Positions 47,665 to 55,904 of a stretch of DNA of 64,000 bases are shown piece after piece. Below the pieces are notes generated by a model that worked only from the letters and a program-made list of their open reading frames with translations, was not told the DNA's origin and made no database searches. Made by a program: the position numbers and the translations under genes. The stretch comes from Pseudomonas sp. GGS8 (lineage in GTDB: Bacteria > Pseudomonadota > Gammaproteobacteria > Pseudomonadales > Pseudomonadaceae): NCBI RefSeq assembly GCF_024168645.1, contig NZ_JALJWF010000001.1, positions 5,459,501-5,523,500 on the forward strand, read 5' to 3'. The stretch's first letter is position 1. Every line of letters starts with the position of its first letter.

Positions 47665-47701
47665 TGCCCCCTGAAGGCCGATTTTCGACGCTCAGGGGGC
47701 A
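47665..47701 (+). terminator. Hairpin after the chemoreceptor gene
   Basis: Perfect 10-bp stem TGCCCCCTGA (47665-47674) and TCAGGGGGCA (47692-47701) with a 17-base loop, four bases after the stop. No T-run follows. Confidence 0.55.
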
Positions 47702-47849
47702 AACCTGACAATTTTGTCATTGCGCGCTCATACAGCTGACAGCATTGATCTGCGATGATCTTGTATAACTTCGAAACACTCGCGCAATGCCCAGTCGGAT
47801 AAAAGAGTCAAAATGTATCTTTTTGGCCGCAACCCGAGACGAAACTCCC

Positions 47850-48296
47850 ATGCGAACCCACCTGCGTCTGGCCGCCCTGAGCGCCCTCTTCATCTCCTCC
47901 CTGGCCCAGGCCGCCGATCTGATCCCGATCGAAGTTCACCGCGACGCCAATTGCGGCTGCTGCAAAAAATGGGTCAGCCATCTGGAGGCCAACGGTTTCA
48001 AGGTCGAAGACCACGTTGAAGCCGACATGAGCCAGTTCAAGCAACAACACGGCGTGCCGCCTCGCCTGGCGTCGTGCCACACCGCCTTGATCAACGGCAA
48101 ATTCGTCGAAGGCCATGTGCCGGCCGATCAAGTGCTGGCCTTGAACAAGCGTGACGATCTGCTGGGGGTTGCCGCCCCCGGCATGCCGATGGGCTCGCCG
48201 GGGATGGAAATGGACGGCATGAGCGATGCCTATCAGGTGATTGGTCTGCAAAAGGATGGCACTGACGTGGTGGTGGCGGACTACCCCGCCCATTGA
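47850..48296 (+). CDS. DUF411 metal-binding protein
   Basis: 148-residue exported protein of the DUF411 family, often found with copper-handling genes. The signal peptide (RTHLRLAALSALFISSLAQA) ends near residue 22. The conserved block is DANCGCCKKWVSHLEANGF with its CGCC cysteines, then a later Cys in LASCHTALI and a Met-rich segment GMPMGSPGMEMDGM that could bind copper. An upstream in-frame start at 47787 is less likely, as the signal peptide begins at 47850. It is translationally coupled to the next gene. Confidence 0.85.
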   Translation: MRTHLRLAALSALFISSLAQAADLIPIEVHRDANCGCCKKWVSHLEANGFKVEDHVEADMSQFKQQHGVPPRLASCHTALINGKFVEGHVPADQVLALNKRDDLLGVAAPGMPMGSPGMEMDGMSDAYQVIGLQKDGTDVVVADYPAH

Positions 48297-48730
48297 TGTT
48301 CGGCGCCTACATCGGGCTGTTTCTCGCGGCGTTCGGCGCCGCGAGCCTGCTGCCCTTGCAGTCCGAAGCGGTGCTGGTGGGGCTGTTGCTCAGCGACCCG
48401 TATTGGCTCTGGTCACTGTTGGCAGTGGCAACACTGGGCAACGTGCTGGGGTCGCTGCTGAACTGGTGGCTGGGGCGCGGCATTGAGCGATTTCGCGAGC
48501 GGCGCTGGTTTCCGGTCAGCCCTCATCATCTTCAACAAGCCCAAAAACACTATCAGCGCTACGGTCATTGGTCCTTGCTGCTGAGCTGGGTGCCGATCAT
48601 CGGCGATCCGCTGACACTGGTGGCCGGCGTCCTGCGCGAACCGCTGGGGCGTTTCCTGATGATCGTGACCCTGGCCAAAGGCGCCCGCTACAGTGTGCTG
48701 GCATTGGCCACACTGGGCTGGATGGGTTGA
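48296..48730 (+). CDS. Small VTT/DedA-like (YqaA-type) membrane protein
   Basis: 144-residue inner-membrane protein with about four helices. Segment SWVPIIGDPLTLVAGVLREPLGRFL and the LGNVLGSLLNWWLG loop match the VTT (DedA/YqaA) family, linked to lipid flipping or membrane homeostasis. Its ATG overlaps the DUF411 stop (TGATG), so the two are co-translated. Confidence 0.85.
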   Translation: MFGAYIGLFLAAFGAASLLPLQSEAVLVGLLLSDPYWLWSLLAVATLGNVLGSLLNWWLGRGIERFRERRWFPVSPHHLQQAQKHYQRYGHWSLLLSWVPIIGDPLTLVAGVLREPLGRFLMIVTLAKGARYSVLALATLGWMG

Positions 48731-48734
48731 ACGC

Positions 48735-48798
48735 TGTGGCGAGGGGGCTTGTCGGAACGCCGCACCGCCCCGTTGGGCAGCGAAGCGGCCCTGGCCGC
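48735..48798. repeat. TGTGGCGAGGG-family repeat, partial copy B
   Basis: Left half of the repeat only (TGTGGCGAGGGGGCTTGTCG, then CGCACCGCCCCG). The right inverted end is missing. It matches copies at 17882 and 59085. Confidence 0.82.
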
Positions 48799-48865
48799 AG
48801 CGTTGTGTTGATGCATGGCAAGAATTTCTACAAAACCAATCCCGTTCGTTGATGAGGTAAGGATG

Positions 48866-49819
48866 ATGGTGGTGCAGATTGCGGTGATCGATGACTGGCA
48901 GGACGTGGCGCACGACGTGGTGGACTGGTCAGTGCTGGACAGCATCGGCCAGGTGAGTTTTATCCATGACTACCCGGCCGACAATCAAACTCTGGCCGAG
49001 CGCCTGGGCGCATTCGAGGTGATCTGCGTGATGCGCGAGCGCACCCGCTTCGACGAAGACCTGCTGCGCCGCTTGCCCACCCTCAAACTACTGGTTACCG
49101 GCGGCATGCGCAACGCCGCCCTGGACTTGAAAGCAGCCGCCGCGCTGGGCATCCAGGTCTGCGGCACCGACAGCTACAAACATGCCGCACCGGAACTGAC
49201 CTGGGCGCTGATCATGGCCGCGACCCGCAACCTGGTGACCGAAGCCAACGCCTTGCGCGCGGGCTTTTGGCAGCAAGGCCTGGGTGGCGACTTGCAAGGC
49301 AAGACGCTGGCGATCCTCGGCCTGGGCAGCATCGGTCAACGGGTCGCCCGGTTCGGCCAGGTGTTCGGCATGCGCGTCATCGCGTGGAGCGAAAACCTCA
49401 CCGCCGAACGAGCGGCCGAAGTCGACGTGACCTATGTCAGCAAGCAGGAACTGTTCGAGCAGGCCGATGTGCTGTCGGTCCATCTGGTACTCAGCGAGCG
49501 CAGTCGCGGGCTGGTGGACGCTCAGGCGCTGGACTGGATGAAGCCCACGGCATGGCTGGTCAATACCGCACGGGGGCCGATTGTCGATGAGTCGGCGCTG
49601 ATCAAGGCATTGCAGAAACAGCGCCTGGCGGGCGCGGCCCTGGACGTGTTCGAGCACGAGCCGTTGCCTCGCCATCATCCCTTCAGAACGCTGGACAATG
49701 TGTTGGCCACGCCTCATGTCGGGTACGTCAGCCGACAGAATTACCAGCTGTTTTTTTCGCAGATGATCGAGGACATTCAGGCTTGGGCGGCCGGGGCGCC
49801 GATCCGGTTGCTGGGCTGA
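48866..49819 (+). CDS. D-2-hydroxyacid dehydrogenase family protein
   Basis: 317-residue NAD-dependent dehydrogenase. The Rossmann motif is LAILGLGSIGQRVARFGQVFGM. The catalytic Arg is in LVNTARGPIVDESAL, the Glu in LDVFEHEPLP and the His in TPHVGYVS. It is like phosphoglycerate dehydrogenase or glyoxylate reductase but the substrate is unclear. GAGG and AAGG at 48854-48862 suggest ATG 48866; ATG 48863 is equally in frame. Confidence 0.85.
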   Translation: MVVQIAVIDDWQDVAHDVVDWSVLDSIGQVSFIHDYPADNQTLAERLGAFEVICVMRERTRFDEDLLRRLPTLKLLVTGGMRNAALDLKAAAALGIQVCGTDSYKHAAPELTWALIMAATRNLVTEANALRAGFWQQGLGGDLQGKTLAILGLGSIGQRVARFGQVFGMRVIAWSENLTAERAAEVDVTYVSKQELFEQADVLSVHLVLSERSRGLVDAQALDWMKPTAWLVNTARGPIVDESALIKALQKQRLAGAALDVFEHEPLPRHHPFRTLDNVLATPHVGYVSRQNYQLFFSQMIEDIQAWAAGAPIRLLG

Positions 49820-50432
49820 GACCGCGTTATCGTTCATCGTCGGGTCGCCACCCGGAGCAAGCCCGCTCCCGCATTGATCTTGGTTTGGGTGTACACAAAA
49901 CAGGTGACCACAACCAATCCACTGTGGGAGCAGGCTTACCCGCGAAGAGGCCTTCAAATCCACTCTATTCCCCTAAATCCTACGCACCGCAATGGTGCGC
50001 CCACACTTCATAGTGCCCAACTATCGTGACCTCCCGGTCCCGATTTGACCCACCCAAGAAAACAAACCTGCCCTTCGTCGGTGCGCCGCCCCATAAAACT
50101 CGCGTGTTTTGTACCCTCTCCCAACCGATTGTCGAACAATTTGTCCGGATGACCACCCCCCTCCAGGTTCTGGCCTAGACTGTTTTCGGGGAATAAAACC
50201 GATTGGTCATTCGGTAAAAAAATAGAAACTTTTGAGGCTGGCCTCAGGTCAGCTGAGAGGTAGGGCCACAGCGACTGGTGCATTCCTTGCAACAGCCACT
50301 TCACCCATTGAGCTTCAGCGCATGGGCAGCAATTGCTCACCGATGCGTAGCGCGTTTGCGCCCGGCCACAGGAATTGGCCAACACCGTTTGTGCCAGGCC
50401 TGGAATCAGATCAACAACACGGGGAGATGCAT
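49820..50432. other. Long leader/intergenic region before glgA
   Basis: About 610 bases with no believable gene. The left part holds a degenerate REP pair (about 49850-49947). From 50000 it is non-repetitive and likely contains the glgA promoter. A weak stress-sigma-like pair is AAACTT (50226-50231) and TCAGC (50249-50253) 17 bases apart, with a GAGGCTGGCCTC palindrome between them. Confidence 0.4.
49850..49947. repeat. Degenerate REP pair, TGTGGGAGC family
   Basis: Right unit TGTGGGAGCAGGCTTACCCG at 49923-49942 followed by CGAAG, and a decayed inverted unit near 49855-49876 (GCAAGCCCGCTCCCGC). It resembles the REP doublet at 15935 but is less conserved. Confidence 0.65.
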
Positions 50433-52019
50433 ATGATCAATACGGCGTTAGATGTTCAGGGAGAACGTGCTCTTCAGCAGGTCGGCGAAGCCAACCCCGT
50501 GGGAGCCCTTACCGCCAAATCGGTCAGCGTCCCGGTCACCAAGGCGTTGGCACCGGTAGTCCGGCAGAATCCCAACAAAAAGAAAGTGTTGTTCGTCACC
50601 TCGGAGATTGCCGATCTGGTGAAGACCGGTGGCCTGGGCGACGTTTCCGCCGCGCTGCCGCGAGCCATGGCGCATCTGCACGATGTCCGGGTGTTGATCC
50701 CCGGTTACCCGCAAGTACTGAACAGCGAAAACCCGATTCATATCATTGGTGAACTGGGCGGGCACGCCGCGTTGCCGCCCTGCAAGATCGGGCGCATGGA
50801 CATGCCCGACGGCCTGGTCATTTACGTGTTGATCTGCCCTGAACTGTACGAGCGCGAAGGCTCCCCTTACGGCGCCAACAACGGTCGCGATTGGCCGGAC
50901 AACCATATTCGTTTCGCCCGCCTGGGCCTCGCGGCCGCTGATATTGCCGCCAACCTCGCACAAATTCACTGGTGCCCGGACCTGGTGCACGCCCACGACT
51001 GGCCCGCCGGCCTGGCGCCCGCCTACATGCACTGGCGCGGGCAACGCACCCCGACGCTGTTCACCATCCACAACCTGGCGTACCAGGGCGTCACCAGCCT
51101 CGGCTCGTGCCCGGAGCTCGGTATCCCCATGCATGCCTTGCAACAGGAAGGCATGGAGTTTTACGGCAAGATGTCGTTCCTCAAGGCCGGCATGGCCTAC
51201 TCGAGCCACATCACCACTGTCAGCGCCACCTATGCCCAGGAAATCACCACGCCGGCCTTCGGCTGCGGCCTCGACGGTTTTCTCGCCGCCAAGACCCAGC
51301 AAGGTCTGCTCAGCGGGATTCCCAATGGCATCGATGAAAGCTGGGACGCAGCGACCGACCCACACCTGTTCTGCCCGTTCGGCATTGGTGACTGGGACGG
51401 CAAGGCAGTCAACGCAGCGCACGTGCGCCGGCTGTTTGGCCTGGATGATTCCGCAGGCCCACTGTTCGCCGTGGTCTCGCGACTTGTCTACCAGAAAGGC
51501 CTGGACCTGACCGAAGCGGTGGCCGAGTACATCGTCGCCAACGGCGGGCAGATCGCGATCATCGGCCGTGGCGAACCGGAAGAAGAACAAGCCATGCGTG
51601 AGCTGGCATTGCGCTTCCCCGGGCAAATCGGCGTGCACATCGGCTTCAATGAAACCGACGCCCGCCGGATGTTTGCCGGCAGTGATTTCCTGCTGATGCC
51701 TTCGCGTTACGAACCTTGCGGCCTGAGCCAGATGTACGCCCAGCGCTTCGGTTCATTGCCGGTGGCGCGCAATACCGGCGGCCTGGCCGACACCATCGAA
51801 AACGGCGTGACCGGTTTCCTTTTCGACGAATCCACCGTGGAGAGCTATCGCGAAGCCCTGAGCCGTGCGTTCAAGGTGTTCGCCTTCCCCGGCCTGCTCA
51901 ACGCCATGCGTTGCCGGGCCATGGCGGCGCCCTTCAACTGGTGCAAGGCGGTCGAACCCTACGCCGAACTCTACGAACAACTGGTGGCTAAAGCGCTGGG
52001 TAAATCGGGCAAACAGTAA
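50433..52019 (+). CDS. glgA: Glycogen synthase (ADP-glucose type)
   Basis: Extends alpha-1,4-glucan from ADP-glucose. The 528-residue GT5 enzyme has the ADP-glucose loop KTGGLGDV (residues 64-71), the HNLAYQG segment and C-terminal block MPSRYEPCGLSQMYA with the catalytic Glu. Compared with most GlgA proteins, which start just before VLFVTSE, it has about 50 extra N-terminal residues. GGGGAG at 50421-50426 supports ATG 50433. First gene of the glgA-treZ-malQ-treY run, 13 bases before treZ. Confidence 0.93.
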   Translation: MINTALDVQGERALQQVGEANPVGALTAKSVSVPVTKALAPVVRQNPNKKKVLFVTSEIADLVKTGGLGDVSAALPRAMAHLHDVRVLIPGYPQVLNSENPIHIIGELGGHAALPPCKIGRMDMPDGLVIYVLICPELYEREGSPYGANNGRDWPDNHIRFARLGLAAADIAANLAQIHWCPDLVHAHDWPAGLAPAYMHWRGQRTPTLFTIHNLAYQGVTSLGSCPELGIPMHALQQEGMEFYGKMSFLKAGMAYSSHITTVSATYAQEITTPAFGCGLDGFLAAKTQQGLLSGIPNGIDESWDAATDPHLFCPFGIGDWDGKAVNAAHVRRLFGLDDSAGPLFAVVSRLVYQKGLDLTEAVAEYIVANGGQIAIIGRGEPEEEQAMRELALRFPGQIGVHIGFNETDARRMFAGSDFLLMPSRYEPCGLSQMYAQRFGSLPVARNTGGLADTIENGVTGFLFDESTVESYREALSRAFKVFAFPGLLNAMRCRAMAAPFNWCKAVEPYAELYEQLVAKALGKSGKQ

Positions 52020-52032
52020 GAGGTTTTCAACG

Positions 52033-53829
52033 ATGCCGTTACGGACCCTTGAAACCTGGCCCCACGGCGCAATCATGCTGGACGCTGAACACACGCGTTT
52101 TGCCTTGTGGGCGCCAGATGCGTTTTACGTCAGTCTTGAATTGGAAAATGGACAGTCCCTGCCACTGCGGCCTCAGGCCGATGGCTGGTTTGTGATCAAG
52201 ACCCGCTGTCCCGCAGGTACCCGCTACCGCTATAACATCGATGGCGAGCTGGAAGTGCCGGACCCGGCCTCCCGCGCCCAGGCGGGCGATATCGGCAGCC
52301 ACAGCGTAGTGGTCGATCCCCTCGCCTATCGCTGGCAACACAGTGCCTGGCAGGGTCGGCCATGGAACGAGGCGGTGATCTACGAACTGCATGTCGGTGC
52401 GCTCGGCGGCTTCAGCGAGGTCGAACAGCAACTGGCGCGATTAGTGGAACTGGGGATTACCGCCATCGAACTGATGCCGCTGGCGCAGTTTCCCGGCGAG
52501 CGCAATTGGGGCTATGACGGGGTTCTGCCTTACGCACCGCAGGCTTCCTACGGTTCGCCCGAACAACTCAAACACCTGATCGACACGGCCCACGGCCATG
52601 GCCTGGCGGTGATTCTCGACGTGGTCTACAACCACTTCGGCCCGGACGGCAATTACCTGCATCGCTACGCCAAAGGCTTTTTCCGCGAAGACAAACACAC
52701 CCCATGGGGCGCAGCCATCGACTTCCGGCGGCGCGAGGTACGTGACTTCTTTATCGACAATGCGCTGATGTGGTTGCTGGAGTACCGCTTCGACGGTCTG
52801 CGCCTGGATGCCGTGCACGCCATCGAAGACCCGGACTTCCTGCAAGAACTGGCGCAACGGGTTCGCCAGCATATCGGTCCGCCGCGGCACGTGTGGCTCA
52901 TGGCGGAAAACGAGCACAACCAGGCCAGCCTGCTGGAGCAAGGTTTCGACGCGCAGTGGAACGACGACGGCCATAACGCCCTGCACGTTTTGCTCACCGG
53001 CGAAACCGACGCCTATTACGCCGACTATGCCCAAAACCCCACCGAACAACTCGCCCGCTGCTTGAGCCAGGGCTTCGTGTTTCAAGGCCATATCACCCGC
53101 CACGGTACGCCGCGCGGGGAGCCGAGCGGTCACTTGCCGCCCACAGCCTTCGTGCTGTTCTTGCAGAACCACGACCAGATCGGCAACCGCGCCTTTGGCG
53201 AGCGCCTGCATCAACTGGCCCGTTCCGAAGCCCTTAATGCCGCCACCGTGTTGCTGCTGTTGTCGCCGATGATCCCGTTGATGTTCATGGGCGATGAGTT
53301 CGCCGCCGAGCAACCGTTCCTGTTCTTCACCAGCCACCACGGTGAACTGGCGGAGTTGGTGCGCGAAGGTCGACGCAATGAATTCGCGGCCTTCAGCGCC
53401 TTTGCCGACCCGCACAAACGCGAGCAGATTCCCGACCCGAACGCGACGCAGACCTTCGAAGCGTCGCGCCCGAAGCTGACCGCCACCCGGCAGCCAGCGA
53501 CTCATGAGCTGTATCGCCGACTGCTGCAAATCCGCCATCAACACATCATCCCGCACCTGCCCGGCGCCCAGGCGTTGGGTGCGCAAGTACTGGCCGAAGG
53601 CGCGGTGACGGCGCACTGGCGATTGGGCGATGGCCGTCAGCTGCGTATTGACCTGAACCTCAGCGACACGCCCGTGGTCCACTCCCCACAGGCCGACGCG
53701 ACACTGCTGTTCGAATACCCGCCGCACTCGGCCGGTCTGTTGGATCAGGGCACCCTTGCCCCGTATTGCGCGCTAGTCAGCCTCACGGCCGCAGCCCCTT
53801 TGCTACCCCCGGATGGAGAGCGCCCATGA
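52033..53829 (+). CDS. treZ: Malto-oligosyltrehalose trehalohydrolase
   Basis: Releases trehalose from the maltooligosyl-trehalose made by TreY. The 598-residue GH13 enzyme has an N-terminal CBM48-like domain (to about 95), the barrel with VVYNHFGPDG, predicted nucleophile Asp259 in LRLDAVHAI and acid/base Glu292 in MAENEHN, and NHDQIGNR as the last conserved block. The frame is open upstream into glgA, but ATG 52033 gives the correct start. It overlaps malQ by 4 bases (ATGA). Confidence 0.93.
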   Translation: MPLRTLETWPHGAIMLDAEHTRFALWAPDAFYVSLELENGQSLPLRPQADGWFVIKTRCPAGTRYRYNIDGELEVPDPASRAQAGDIGSHSVVVDPLAYRWQHSAWQGRPWNEAVIYELHVGALGGFSEVEQQLARLVELGITAIELMPLAQFPGERNWGYDGVLPYAPQASYGSPEQLKHLIDTAHGHGLAVILDVVYNHFGPDGNYLHRYAKGFFREDKHTPWGAAIDFRRREVRDFFIDNALMWLLEYRFDGLRLDAVHAIEDPDFLQELAQRVRQHIGPPRHVWLMAENEHNQASLLEQGFDAQWNDDGHNALHVLLTGETDAYYADYAQNPTEQLARCLSQGFVFQGHITRHGTPRGEPSGHLPPTAFVLFLQNHDQIGNRAFGERLHQLARSEALNAATVLLLLSPMIPLMFMGDEFAAEQPFLFFTSHHGELAELVREGRRNEFAAFSAFADPHKREQIPDPNATQTFEASRPKLTATRQPATHELYRRLLQIRHQHIIPHLPGAQALGAQVLAEGAVTAHWRLGDGRQLRIDLNLSDTPVVHSPQADATLLFEYPPHSAGLLDQGTLAPYCALVSLTAAAPLLPPDGERP

Positions 53830-55904
53830 GCGATACGCAACTGGAAATACTGGCCAGCCGAGCTGGCCTGGCCGTCGACTGGATCGACGCCAATGGCCGT
53901 CCACAGAAAGTGACCCCGGCGGTGCTGCGTTCAGTGCTGGCCGGGCTTGGCCATCCCGCCAGCACCGTCCAGGAAATCGCCGCCAGCCTGCTGCAACTGC
54001 AGGAGGTGCAACAAACCCGGCACCTACCACCATTGCTGACCTGCGACGTGGGCGTCGGGCTTGATCTGGCCCACTACTTCGCCCCGCAAACCCCGTGTGA
54101 GATCCACCTTGAAGACGGCTCGCGACTCAACCTCAATCTCGATGACAACGCTGTGTTACCCGGTTTGGTGCCGGTGGGTTATCAGCACGTCAGCATCGAC
54201 GATCAGTCGTTCACCCTGGCAGTGGCGCCCGAGCGCTGCTACAGCGTCGGCGACGCCATTGACAGTCAAACCCCGCGCGCCTGGGGCCTGAGCGTGCAGT
54301 TATATTCGCTGCGCCGGCCCGGCGATGGCGGTTTCGGCGATACCCAGGCGCTTGAGGACCTGGCCCGGGTGGCCGGCGAACGGGGCGCCGAAGCCCTAGC
54401 GATCAGCCCGCTGCATGCGATGTTCAGCGGCGACACGCAGCGCTACAGCCCTTACTCGCCGTCCAGCCGTTTGTTCCTCAATAGCCTGTACGCAGCGCCC
54501 GGGGCGATTCTCGGCGAGCGTGCCCTGCGCACCGCGATCGACGCCACCGGCCTTGCCGCCGAACTCAAACACCTGGAAGCATTGCCGCTGATTGACTGGC
54601 CCACGGCCGCCGAGGCCAAGCATCGCTTGCTGGAAGCCTTGTACGAAGGGTTCACCCACGGCGCACATCCCTTGCATGCCGACTTCAGCAGCTTCCGTCA
54701 TGCCGGTGGCGAAGCGCTGGAAAATCATTGTCGCTTCGAAGCGATCCAGGAGGCCCGTGCCAGGCGTGGTGAAAACCTTGACTGGCGCGAGTGGCCCGAA
54801 CAATGGCGTAACCCGCGCAGCGCCGCCCTGACGCAATTTGCCGAAGAGAACTCGAGCCGCATCGGCTACTACGCGTTTTGCCAATGGCTGATTGCCCGCA
54901 GCCTTGAGCGTGCACAAACCGCCGCCCGTGGAGCCGGCATGGGCATCGGCCTGATCGCCGACCTGGCGGTGGGCGCCGACGGCGGCGGCAGCCAGGCCTG
55001 GAGTCGCCAGGACGAATTGCTCGCCTCGCTGACCGTGGGTGCGCCACCGGACATTCTCAACCGCTCCGGCCAGGGCTGGGGGATTTCCGCGTTTTCCCCC
55101 GAAGGCCTGGTGCGTAACGGCTTTCGTGCGTTCATCGAAATGCTGCGGGCCAATTTCGCCCATGCCGGCGGCCTGCGCATCGATCACGTCATGGGCCTGC
55201 AACGGCTGTGGGTGATCCCTAAGGATGCGCCGCCCAGCGACGGGGCCTACCTCTATTACCCGGTGGACGATCTGCTGCGCCTGCTGACCCTCGAATCCCA
55301 TCGGCATCAGGCCATCGTCCTCGGCGAAGACCTTGGCACCGTGCCCGAGGGCCTGCGCGAAAAACTCATCGCGCGCTCTATCCTCGGTATGCGCGTACTG
55401 TTGTTCGAGCAGGACAACACCCACTTCAAGCCGATTCTCGACTGGCCCGACAACGCGCTGGCCACCACCAGCACCCACGACCTGCCGACGCTCAATGGCT
55501 GGTGGCATGGCCGCGATATCGATTGGAGCGCGCGCCTGGACCTGGTCGACGCCACGGGTGAAATCGAATGGCGTCAACATCGTGAACGCGAGCGCGAAGG
55601 CTTGCGCCAGGTGCTGAGCCAGGACCCGCAAAATTTCCGTGAAGAGTCCCATGAAACCGATCAGGTGCTCGACGCCGCCATCCGGTTTCTCGGTCATACC
55701 CGCGCGCCGTTGGTGTTGTTGCCGCTGGAAGATGCCTTGGGTATTGAACAGCAGGCCAACTTGCCCGGCACCACCGACACCCACCCTAACTGGTCCCGCC
55801 GACTGCCCGGCGACAGCGAAGCCCTGCTCGATAATCCGGATGCCGCCCGACGCCTGGAACTGCTCGCCTGTGCGCGACTCCAGGCGGCCGAGCGTGACCA
55901 ATGA
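53826..55904 (+). CDS. malQ: 4-alpha-glucanotransferase
   Basis: GH77 enzyme that moves maltosyl and longer chains between glucans, supplying chains of the right length to TreY. The 692-residue length fits. Conserved blocks are GLSVQLYSLRRP, ISPLHAMF, RIDHVMGLQRLW (nucleophile region), LGEDLGTVPEGLR (acid/base Glu) and STHDLPTLNGWW. GGAGAG precedes the ATG, which overlaps treZ; the stop overlaps treY by 4 bases. Confidence 0.93.
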   Translation: MSDTQLEILASRAGLAVDWIDANGRPQKVTPAVLRSVLAGLGHPASTVQEIAASLLQLQEVQQTRHLPPLLTCDVGVGLDLAHYFAPQTPCEIHLEDGSRLNLNLDDNAVLPGLVPVGYQHVSIDDQSFTLAVAPERCYSVGDAIDSQTPRAWGLSVQLYSLRRPGDGGFGDTQALEDLARVAGERGAEALAISPLHAMFSGDTQRYSPYSPSSRLFLNSLYAAPGAILGERALRTAIDATGLAAELKHLEALPLIDWPTAAEAKHRLLEALYEGFTHGAHPLHADFSSFRHAGGEALENHCRFEAIQEARARRGENLDWREWPEQWRNPRSAALTQFAEENSSRIGYYAFCQWLIARSLERAQTAARGAGMGIGLIADLAVGADGGGSQAWSRQDELLASLTVGAPPDILNRSGQGWGISAFSPEGLVRNGFRAFIEMLRANFAHAGGLRIDHVMGLQRLWVIPKDAPPSDGAYLYYPVDDLLRLLTLESHRHQAIVLGEDLGTVPEGLREKLIARSILGMRVLLFEQDNTHFKPILDWPDNALATTSTHDLPTLNGWWHGRDIDWSARLDLVDATGEIEWRQHREREREGLRQVLSQDPQNFREESHETDQVLDAAIRFLGHTRAPLVLLPLEDALGIEQQANLPGTTDTHPNWSRRLPGDSEALLDNPDAARRLELLACARLQAAERDQ

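Noticed and set aside
52441..53727. 428-codon open frame on the minus strand
   Set aside because: Antisense to treZ, with no motifs or start signal.
54396..55901. 501-codon open frame on the minus strand
   Set aside because: Antisense to malQ, which has clear GH77 motifs. No family features or ribosome site.
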